DNA of 25,212 nt from a bacterium (GTDB taxonomy: Bacteria > Bacteroidota > Ignavibacteria > Kapaibacteriales > UBA961). Under the pieces are notes generated by a model. That model was not told the origin of the DNA. It saw only the letters and a list, made by a program, of their open reading frames with translations, and searched no databases. A program made the position numbers and the translations under genes. Below are positions 15,549-21,852 of the stretch, in pieces (the stretch's first letter is position 1; each line of letters starts with the position of its first letter). The stretch lies in NCBI GenBank assembly GCA_022844575.1, contig JALHLL010000002.1:8346-33557 (forward strand). Direction: 5' to 3'.

Positions 15549-17867
15549 ATGTACAGTATGAAAAGAATTTCGTTTATTGTTTTCAGTATTGTTTTTATTA
15601 CTTCAACAACTCGATTATTTGCCCAGGAAAAAGTATTATCACCGATATTCCTTCGTAACAATGTAGTAGATTCCGTATATATACCGGATATTATTCCCAA
15701 TGCGGAGGAAGATTATACGGTTGAGAATATTGGCAAAACGGAGATGAGATATGATAAAAGCAAAAAAATGCTCTATATTACTCCTCTCTTAGAGGATGCA
15801 GGAATAACATTCTTAACGATACGCTTTTCAAATAATAAAACAATACAAATTCCCGTATTAGTAAAGAGGACATTTCGCACCCATTTTTCCGTTCTGCCAA
15901 CCATAGAAAACCCTAAGGCATTTCTTACCGGAACATTTAATGGCTGGCATCCGAACAATTTACCAATGTTACCTGACGAAACCGGAATACCTCGATTAAA
16001 TTTATTTTTAGAACCCGGAAAATATTATTTCAAATTTATTGTGGACGGAATACCGACTACGGACGCTAATTATAAATTGGTAACAGATGTACAGGGTAAT
16101 GAAATGAATATGATTCATATTATGCCTATTAACAATTCCGTTGCAGTGCATCCTATAGGAAAAAGTAAGAACACTGATGGCTCGCTGACACTTCAGTTTG
16201 CTATGAGCGGCGGTTTTGAACCCGAGGTAAAGAATATTATCGGATGGTGGGATAATGCCTTATTGTCTGTCGAATACATTAAAGTACAAAAGAACACCTT
16301 TTCCATTACATTACCCACCGAAAAAATAAAAAAGCAGGGTGGAACACTACGTTTCGGTATTAATATCCCCGGCGGATGCACTGATATTATCCCTATATAC
16401 TTAAGTAATGGTACTATAGATACGAGTAATAAACGATCATTACAGGATAGAAGCATCTATTCCGTGTTGATTGACAGATTTCACGATGGTAATTCGACAA
16501 ATAATGCTCCCTTGCGCAATGATTCCGTAATACCCTATGCCAATTATAAGGGCGGTGATTTTGCAGGTGTTACGAAAAAAATAAAGGACGGTTATTTTTC
16601 GGATTTACGTATTAACACCTTACTTCTTTCACCTTTTAATGACAATCCCGATAATGCCTTACAATCGCCTTTAACTACTCCTGCAAAAACTTCGGCATAT
16701 TTAGGGTTATGGCCTCAAAACTCGGAAAAGACTGAAAATCGTTTCGGAAGTGTTGATGAACTAAAGAACCTTGTAAAAGAAGCTCATCAGAAAAACATCT
16801 CCGTTATTCTTGATTATATTGCTGATCAAGTATATATATCACATCCTTACTATCAGAAAAATTCGTCATGGTTTTTAAAACAACCGAATCGTGATATTTA
16901 TACGGGTATATTTAATTTTGATAAAGTGCCCGATGCTATTGAAACAATAACCGACAATATAGTTTGGTGGTTGGAAACCACGCAAGCCGATGGTATTAAA
17001 ATTGACAATGCCGGTACGATAAACGATGAGTTTCGTCGTACACTTGCAAAGAAAATAAACGTATTAGAACAAAAGCATAATAAAAGCATAGTGGTGATTG
17101 GGCATATTCGCGAGGTTCCATACCTACCCCCGACTCTTCGCAGCGAAGGACAAATGGATAGCTATTTGAATGCTACTTTGTATGAAGGATTATATTCCGC
17201 TGTCACTGCCACAGAAAATCCGGTTGAAGAACTTGCAACCGCTTTGGCTTCAGATAAATTATGTACTGATTGTTTGAATTATTTGGATGAACCGACGGGC
17301 TATGTACATCCGAAAATTCCGGCTAAAAGAACATTGGATTTCATTCCTCTACCAACAGCCGCTCAAGTGGATTCGATGTCTCAATTAAAAAGAAAATTTA
17401 ACTCGCTTTCGCTCTTTAACATTCTAACTCATACTTTACCCGGAATTCCGATTCTTCATACGGGCGAGGAAATCGGTTTTTCGGCTACGGCTTCCACAAC
17501 AAATCCGAATGTAATGTATTTTGGTGATTCTCTATTTTATGAGGAAAAAGTAGTACTTACACAAACGAAAAAAATTACGGGACTAAGAGCGAAATATTCG
17601 GCATTGCGTACCGGTACATTTCACTTAGTATTTGCACAGAGTAATTGGCTTACATATATAAGAGCGAATAATAATGAAAAAATACTGATTACCGTTAATT
17701 TTTCCGAATACGAAAGCACTCTATCGTGTTCTATACCGGAAGTATATAATGCAAAAGAACTTACCGACATATACAATACGGATTCACCGGAAACAATAAA
17801 GGTTCATAACTCAACAGCCCAAGTAATAATCCCGGCATGGGGTTTCAGGGTGTTGAAAATACAATAG
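15549..17867 (+). CDS. Exported GH13 alpha-amylase-like protein with degenerate active site
   Basis: The 772-residue protein has a signal peptide ending LFAQ (an ATG three codons in, MKRISF, is an equally good start). Residues about 112-195 form an AMPK/CBM48-like sugar-binding domain (KAFLTGTFNGWHPNNLPM, then EPGKYYFKFIVDG). Residues about 300-690 are a GH13 barrel (SIYSVLIDRFHDGNS, YKGGDFAGV, PGIPILHTGEEIGF). The usual active-site motifs are damaged: region I reads DYIADQ instead of DxxxNH (422-427), region II keeps the nucleophile position but has K for R (GIKID, D486), region III has H519 where the acid/base glutamate should be (VVIGHIRE), and the region IV HD is not found (DFIPLPTAAQVD). 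Likely a glycan-binding protein rather than an enzyme. It follows the TldD-like gene. Confidence 0.82.
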   Translation: MYSMKRISFIVFSIVFITSTTRLFAQEKVLSPIFLRNNVVDSVYIPDIIPNAEEDYTVENIGKTEMRYDKSKKMLYITPLLEDAGITFLTIRFSNNKTIQIPVLVKRTFRTHFSVLPTIENPKAFLTGTFNGWHPNNLPMLPDETGIPRLNLFLEPGKYYFKFIVDGIPTTDANYKLVTDVQGNEMNMIHIMPINNSVAVHPIGKSKNTDGSLTLQFAMSGGFEPEVKNIIGWWDNALLSVEYIKVQKNTFSITLPTEKIKKQGGTLRFGINIPGGCTDIIPIYLSNGTIDTSNKRSLQDRSIYSVLIDRFHDGNSTNNAPLRNDSVIPYANYKGGDFAGVTKKIKDGYFSDLRINTLLLSPFNDNPDNALQSPLTTPAKTSAYLGLWPQNSEKTENRFGSVDELKNLVKEAHQKNISVILDYIADQVYISHPYYQKNSSWFLKQPNRDIYTGIFNFDKVPDAIETITDNIVWWLETTQADGIKIDNAGTINDEFRRTLAKKINVLEQKHNKSIVVIGHIREVPYLPPTLRSEGQMDSYLNATLYEGLYSAVTATENPVEELATALASDKLCTDCLNYLDEPTGYVHPKIPAKRTLDFIPLPTAAQVDSMSQLKRKFNSLSLFNILTHTLPGIPILHTGEEIGFSATASTTNPNVMYFGDSLFYEEKVVLTQTKKITGLRAKYSALRTGTFHLVFAQSNWLTYIRANNNEKILITVNFSEYESTLSCSIPEVYNAKELTDIYNTDSPETIKVHNSTAQVIIPAWGFRVLKIQ

Positions 17868-18112
17868 CACATTAAAATGAACCAAATATGAACGACATAG
17901 AGACTAATGTGTCTTAGAATTCGGTAACATGTGCGTTTTTACTGTGATGTCTGTTGTACATTGCGCTCCACACATTCCGGAACAAAACGTTCTACCTTTA
18001 AAGCCGTCCATATCTTTGTAGTATAGATAAAAACTTTTTTATGCTCTCTACGAAAAAACTCTGAAACTTCTTTGTACGCATTTTTTCATGTATTTGCAGG
18101 AGATAACATAGT

Positions 18113-18262
18113 ATGGACATTTTTTTCATGGCGCATTCTCACTGGCGCAATCTTGTCTATTTAGGTTTGGCTATCGTTCTGGTACGATATGCAATCGGTT
18201 GGCTTACCAAAGTCAGCTTTACCTTCCTAAATACATGCATCCTTAAATATCTAGACAGTTAG
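18113..18262 (+). pseudogene. Truncated copy of the small membrane-protein gene found at 20950
   Basis: ATG at 18113 opens a 49-codon frame whose first 38 or so codons (MDIFFMAHSHWRNLVYLGL, then RYAIGWLTK and FT) match the start of the intact gene at 20950. At DNA level the two share a long exact block (GGCGCAATCTTGTCTATTTA plus GGTTTGG). Similarity stops near 18228, and the frame then reads unrelated codons to TAG at 18262. A ribosome site AGGAG precedes the ATG. The remaining three membrane helices are not present anywhere in the following 2.5 kb. The preceding stretch 17868-18112 has no gene but shares short ordered blocks with the region upstream of 20950. Confidence 0.8.
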
Positions 18263-18277
18263 TACTTAAAGTACTAA
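18259..18277. repeat. 19-bp perfect inverted repeat at left edge of the island
   Basis: TTAGTACTT, one central A, then AAGTACTAA. It lies 12 bases before a TTGACA element and 123 bases before the methyltransferase ATG. It could be an operator for the methyltransferase promoter or an end of the inserted DNA; the sequence does not decide. Confidence 0.5.
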
Positions 18278-18288
18278 ACTCTTTGTGG

Positions 18289-18315
18289 TTGACAAAGAAT
18301 GATGATTTTTATAAC
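18289..18315 (+). promoter_or_regulatory. Possible promoter of the methyltransferase gene
   Basis: TTGACA (18289-18294) is followed after 15 bases by TATAAC (18310-18315). This resembles the general sigma-70 type rather than the Bacteroidota form, with slightly short spacing. No C-box half site is seen here, so the methyltransferase may be expressed independently of the C protein. Confidence 0.35.
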
Positions 18316-18399
18316 TCACAAACGTTTACATAATATTGCAATATTCTAATTTTACAACTACCTATTAAACTTATTAATATAACATCAAGACAAGAATAA

Positions 18400-19350
18400 A
18401 TGAAAACTGAAATATTAGAAACTTCAAGTAACGTAATTGATAACAGTATAGTACAACTCGAGGGTAACTCAATTTCAAAAATCGAGATGAATCAAATTTA
18501 TTCTATGGATTGCGTTAAGGGGATGAAACTGATTCCCGACAACCAGATTGATCTTGTAGTAACATCTCCACCGTATGATGCTATTCGTAACTATAACGGG
18601 TTCGATTTTGATATGCATGCAACAGGTGAACAGATTTATCGAGTACTGAAAGAAGGAGGGATTTGTGCAGTGGTCATGCAAGATCAAACAAAAAACTTTG
18701 GTAAGAGTTTAACAACTTTTCGCACCATAGTTGATTGGTGCGATTCATTTGGTTTTAAGCTTTTTGAATGCGTGATTTACCGAAAACATGGTCCTGAAGG
18801 AGCATGGTGGAGTAAAAGATTCCGCATGGATCATGAATATATGCCTATATTTTTGAAAGGTGTACGACCACAATATTTTAACAAAGAGACTTTGAAGGTC
18901 GCATCTAAACATGCCGGTAAAGTAATGACAGGTAGTGGTAGTAGAAGAACCGATGGATCAACTAACCCCTTAGTCACAAGACCTATAAACGAAAAAAAAT
19001 GCAGGGGTAGTATATGGGATTATAGGGAAAATTATCTAAAAGAAATTGAGGATGATGTTGACGAGTGTGGAGGCACTGTTTGGGATTATCTAATGGCAGG
19101 TGATAAAGATCCATTAAAGCGTAAGCACCCGGCACCATTCCCTGATAAAATTCCTACGGACTTTATTAGTTGTTTCTGTCCTCCTGGAGGAATAGTTCTT
19201 GATCCGTTCGCAGGGAGTGGTTCAACTTGTGTCGCGGCAAAAAAATTAGACCGAAAATATATTGGTTTTGATGTTAGTGAAGAGTATTGTGAACTTGCTC
19301 GGAAAAGAGTAAAGAGTGTACTAGAGCCGATGCAAAGTTTATTTAAATAA
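18400..19350 (+). CDS. DNA methyltransferase (N4-cytosine or N6-adenine), beta class, Type II
   Basis: The 316-residue protein has catalytic motif IV near the start, DLVVTSPPYD (51-60), and the SAM-binding motif near the end, VLDPFAGSGSTCVAAKKLDR (267-286) followed by YIGFDVSEEY. This order (IV first, I last) defines the beta class. A TSPPY motif fits N4-methylcytosine or N6-methyladenine, so the modified base cannot be fixed from sequence. Between them lies a long target-recognition region (about 125-245) with GPEGAWWSKRFRMDHEYMPI. The core begins at MNQIYSMDCVKGM (30-42), so the first 29 residues are an extension. Its 3' end overlaps the convergent R-position gene by 12 bases. It presumably protects host DNA against that gene's product. 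Confidence 0.92.
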   Translation: MKTEILETSSNVIDNSIVQLEGNSISKIEMNQIYSMDCVKGMKLIPDNQIDLVVTSPPYDAIRNYNGFDFDMHATGEQIYRVLKEGGICAVVMQDQTKNFGKSLTTFRTIVDWCDSFGFKLFECVIYRKHGPEGAWWSKRFRMDHEYMPIFLKGVRPQYFNKETLKVASKHAGKVMTGSGSRRTDGSTNPLVTRPINEKKCRGSIWDYRENYLKEIEDDVDECGGTVWDYLMAGDKDPLKRKHPAPFPDKIPTDFISCFCPPGGIVLDPFAGSGSTCVAAKKLDRKYIGFDVSEEYCELARKRVKSVLEPMQSLFK

Positions 19351-20385
19351 CATATTCTCATCAAGTGTAAATTCAATGTTCAAACCACTTGTCATTGCCC
19401 ATGAAAGAGGGTTTTGTTCCATAAGTTTATTAAAGTTAGAATTCGTAAGACTCCATCCCATAGATTGAAAATCTTGTTTCTTTAGTTTGTGAACTTTGAG
19501 ATCATCTAGTAACCAGTGTGATTCGTTTAAAAACCACCCTGTATTTTCTGATAGTAATCTTAAAAAACGAAACATTCTACTTTTTGCATTTTCATCTATT
19601 GTTATTCTATTCTTATTTACAAAGTTTAGATTACATACATCACCATTTCTCTTGGAAATTTTTAGACGATCTCCCCGTTCCTCTCCGTTTTCAGTTTTTA
19701 ATGTAATCTCGTCTCGTAACCGAAAGAAATTATCCATAACTCTAATCTGCTTAAAAACACTAAAATGTTCATGTAAAAAAACATCTCTCAAAGGGTTTGT
19801 TGGCTCTTCTATACCTAAATAATCTAACCAGTTTAATACATTCTCTGGGTATGAATACAAAACTTGAAAAACTCCATCTACAAAAAATAAAGGAGCAATG
19901 GCCGAAACAGGAATTGGAACTTTTTTCACAGAACCGACGATGCCTAATAGTAAATGTATGGTGGCTAAAGGATATTTCAATCTGAAGCTGTTTTTGCCAT
20001 CATAACCCCTCATATTGTTAGGTTGAATACAATGCTGATAATTTATTTCCCAGCTGCTCGGCTTAATTCTGTTATTGTATGATACCATATGATGACCAAT
20101 ACTTCTTACGTCTGGTCGATATATTTCGATATCAAGGAAGCAAACATCATCATCGGTCGCATTATATCCATTTTGAATCAACATAACTTTACCATCGTAA
20201 AATCCAATGACTGACCAATTAAACATATAACACATTAAAAGCCCACAAAGGAATCCATCACTGTCAGGACTTAATATGCACTTCATGTTTTCTCTTACAA
20301 TCCACGGTCGGTTTGCAATCAAATTTTTGTAGTCCAGATTTCCAGAGTCCGCATAATCTTCCAGTAATTTTTTTATTGCTGACAT
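19339..20385 (-). CDS. Putative restriction endonuclease (R gene position), with DHH-phosphoesterase-like motifs
   Basis: The 348-residue protein occupies the R slot of a C-regulated system: it starts one base after the C gene and converges on the methyltransferase. I see no PD-(D/E)XK, HNH, GIY-YIG or PLD signature. Instead, spaced motifs recall the DHH/RecJ fold: KCILSPDSDGFLCGLL (35-50, the DxD of motif I), VCFLDIEI (81-88, motif II D85), RSIGHHMV (94-101, GHH in place of DHH) followed by QPNN (121-124, compare the NP after DHH in RecJ), a YPLATIHLLLGI helix (138-149), and APLFFVDGVFQVL (164-176, motif IV D170). The C-terminal 150 residues (from about RVMDNFFRLRDEITL) are charged and could hold DNA-recognition or DHHA1-like parts. 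Restriction role is inferred from context, and the DHH assignment from motif spacing only. Confidence 0.65.
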   Translation of the reverse strand: MSAIKKLLEDYADSGNLDYKNLIANRPWIVRENMKCILSPDSDGFLCGLLMCYMFNWSVIGFYDGKVMLIQNGYNATDDDVCFLDIEIYRPDVRSIGHHMVSYNNRIKPSSWEINYQHCIQPNNMRGYDGKNSFRLKYPLATIHLLLGIVGSVKKVPIPVSAIAPLFFVDGVFQVLYSYPENVLNWLDYLGIEEPTNPLRDVFLHEHFSVFKQIRVMDNFFRLRDEITLKTENGEERGDRLKISKRNGDVCNLNFVNKNRITIDENAKSRMFRFLRLLSENTGWFLNESHWLLDDLKVHKLKKQDFQSMGWSLTNSNFNKLMEQNPLSWAMTSGLNIEFTLDENMLFK

Positions 20386-20386
20386 T

Positions 20387-20605
20387 CTAATTAAACAAGT
20401 TGTCGTTAAAAAATTCCAATACTGAAATATTCATTGCTTGGGTAATTTTCTCTATATTTTCTACAGATATGTTTCTCTTACCATTTTCCACCCCACTCAA
20501 ATACGATTGATCGAGACCCGATAGTAATGACAGAACCTCTTGTGAAATTTGGTTTTCTGCCCTTAACTGTTTAATTCTAAGACCAATTTTTACTTTAATA
20601 CTCAT
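20387..20605 (-). CDS. Restriction-modification controller protein (C protein), XRE-type HTH
   Basis: From the ATG at 20605 (a TTG at 20611 would add two residues) the product has 72 residues, the usual C-protein size. It is nearly all one HTH_3 domain: IGLRIKQLRAENQISQEVLS, then LDQSYLSGVENGKRNISVEN and IEKITQAMNISVLEFF. The YLSGVENGKRNIS recognition segment is close to that of known controllers. C proteins bind as dimers to a C-box upstream of their own gene, raising C and R expression only after methylation is established. Such a C-box lies 30 bases upstream. The stop TAG is one base from the R-position ATG, so the two are co-transcribed. Confidence 0.9.
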   Translation of the reverse strand: MSIKVKIGLRIKQLRAENQISQEVLSLLSGLDQSYLSGVENGKRNISVENIEKITQAMNISVLEFFNDNLFN

Positions 20606-20634
20606 AAACAAAAATCATAGTATTTAAGCGTTGG

Positions 20635-20651
20635 TCAAATGGACTATAAGT
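20635..20651 (-). promoter_or_regulatory. C-box operator upstream of the C gene
   Basis: On the minus strand ACTTATAGTCCATTTGA lies about 30 bases before the C start codon. From memory, the operator of C.Esp1396I-type controllers contains ACTTATAGTCCGTGTGA, identical at 14 of these 17 positions, including the whole ACTTATAGTCC half. The second half-site is degenerate. The remaining intergenic DNA to 20949 holds no gene. Confidence 0.72.
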
Positions 20652-20856
20652 AATCTTGACATTCCTTTGACAAACCAAATTTTAGGATATCTGCAAACAT
20701 CATATTGCGCTGTATCCCGACATACGTTTTATAGCTTCAATAACAAGTCAGTGTATAGTTGTAAAAGTATCTGTTTATTCCTCTACGAGTTCTCTTGCAA
20801 TAGATAGCTCATCATCCATTCAATCGTAAACGAGACACTTCTCTCTATTCATACCG

Positions 20857-20864
20857 TATTTTTG
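20857..20864 (+). promoter_or_regulatory. Putative -7 element of the small membrane-protein gene
   Basis: TATTTTTG fits the Bacteroidota -7 consensus TAnnTTTG, giving a leader of about 80 bases. The -33 TTG is not clear. Confidence 0.35.
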
Positions 20865-20949
20865 TAATCGTAATTTGTTACCGATAGCCATATTGTATCT
20901 TTCGTATGGTTGTCTTCTTTTATTCATCGTTCAAACGGAGTTATTGTAC

Positions 20950-21360
20950 ATGGATATAGTTTTTATAGCGCATTCTCATTGGCGCAATCTTGTCTATTTA
21001 GGTTTGGTGCTTGTCCTCATCAGGTATGCAATCGGCTGGCTTACAAAAGCTCAGTTTACCAAATTCGATAGAATACTTGGTGCCGCTTTCACGGGTATCG
21101 TTGATATACAGTTTCTTTTTGGTATTATTCTCTTCACAATTTTTACAATAGAACACGGCTGGGATAGATTGAGAATCGAGCATGCCTTCACAAACCTGAT
21201 TGCCGTCGGTGTATTACATATGATGGCAAAATGGAAGAATGCACCCGATACCATACGGTTCCGTAACGGCTTCATTGTCACCCTCATTTTTGGCATTCTC
21301 ATCATTGCAGGAATTTCACGATTACCCGGTGGCTTACAAAGAATTTTCGGAGCAGTGTAA
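20950..21360 (+). CDS. Small four-helix integral membrane protein
   Basis: The frame stays open upstream to 20875, but the paralogous fragment at 18113 begins at the equivalent of the ATG at 20950 (MDIVFIAHSHWRNLVYLGLV) and a CGGAG site precedes it, so that start is chosen (136 residues). Four hydrophobic helices are visible, starting near residues 10, 47, 85 and 110. Conserved-looking histidines occur in HSHWRNL near the start and RIEHAFTNL before the third helix. This resembles a small membrane family widespread in Bacteroidota with the same HSxxR and EHxxxN pattern, reminiscent of heme-binding cytochrome b-like bundles. The heme idea is inference. A strong terminator follows. Confidence 0.75.
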   Translation: MDIVFIAHSHWRNLVYLGLVLVLIRYAIGWLTKAQFTKFDRILGAAFTGIVDIQFLFGIILFTIFTIEHGWDRLRIEHAFTNLIAVGVLHMMAKWKNAPDTIRFRNGFIVTLIFGILIIAGISRLPGGLQRIFGAV

Positions 21361-21442
21361 TCATGACCGAGTAATGGGGAAGCACCGCCTCATCATTTTT
21401 TCTTCGTTTCGTAAGTAATTTCAAATCAACATGTTAAATGTG

Positions 21443-21471
21443 AAACGGGGCAATGCCCCGTTTTACTTTTT
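21443..21471 (+). terminator. Rho-independent terminator
   Basis: AAACGGGGCA (21443-21452), one base, then TGCCCCGTTT (21454-21463) is an almost perfect GC-rich palindrome followed by TACTTTTT. It ends the membrane-protein gene about 80 bases after its stop. Confidence 0.9.
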
Positions 21472-21852
21472 ATATACGTAACCTCTTTATTTTTACTGCG
21501 TTATCGGGTCAATTATTTTTTACAACAACGTGAAACGTGCGTAAATTCGACCCCTCAAATAAGGTTTGAATTATGCAAGGGAAAAAAGTGATTTACTGAA
21601 AATAAATTGTTTGGTGGAATGGTGAACAATTCCGCATTTTCGCACTCAAGAAAATCACACGCCGCTAAAAATGGCGTACTTTTCTTCATCCAATTCACCA
21701 AATCTTGGCGCATGAATCTTAAGCAGCAATAAAGAGGACATGCGTTTATAACTAAAGAACACGATAAATCTGAATTTTATCATTCGGGATAGATTTTTCG
21801 CTAATTTTTTTTTGCGAAACTTCATCTCTCGGATGGTTTCGTGTCTTTAATA
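21472..21852 (+). other. Gene-free region upstream of dnaA
   Basis: About 380 bases without a credible gene. I looked for an origin: no canonical DnaA box (TTATCCACA or TTWTNCACA) is visible on either strand, and there is only a short AT-rich run (TAATTTTTTTTTGCG) near 21802-21816. Small imperfect hairpins occur (ACGCC/GGCGT near 21660-21680). The stretch presumably holds the dnaA promoter, but no clean -7/-33 pair is seen. Confidence 0.5.

Larger units (their letters stand above)
18229..20700. other. Restriction-modification island
   Basis: About 2.5 kb between the point where the truncated paralog loses similarity (near 18228) and the region where similarity to the sequence upstream of that paralog resumes (near 20704). 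It contains only three genes: the methyltransferase, the convergent R-position gene and the C gene. No integrase, transposase or clear target duplication is visible. An 8-base repeat TTGACAAA occurs near both ends (18289 and 20667), but it is too short and AT-rich to be persuasive. The layout suggests gain by recombination between or into tandem paralogs. Confidence 0.65.

Noticed and set aside
18229..20700. Transposon or integron carrying the R-M genes
   Set aside because: No transposase, integrase, terminal inverted repeats or convincing target duplication is present. The 8-base TTGACAAA near both ends is too short to count.
20875..20949. Upstream extension of the small membrane-protein frame
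   Set aside because: The paralogous fragment starts at the equivalent of 20950 and a ribosome site lies just before it. The extension would add an extra hydrophobic segment not shared by the paralog.
21472..21852. oriC upstream of dnaA
   Set aside because: No DnaA boxes or clear unwinding element are present beyond a short AT run.
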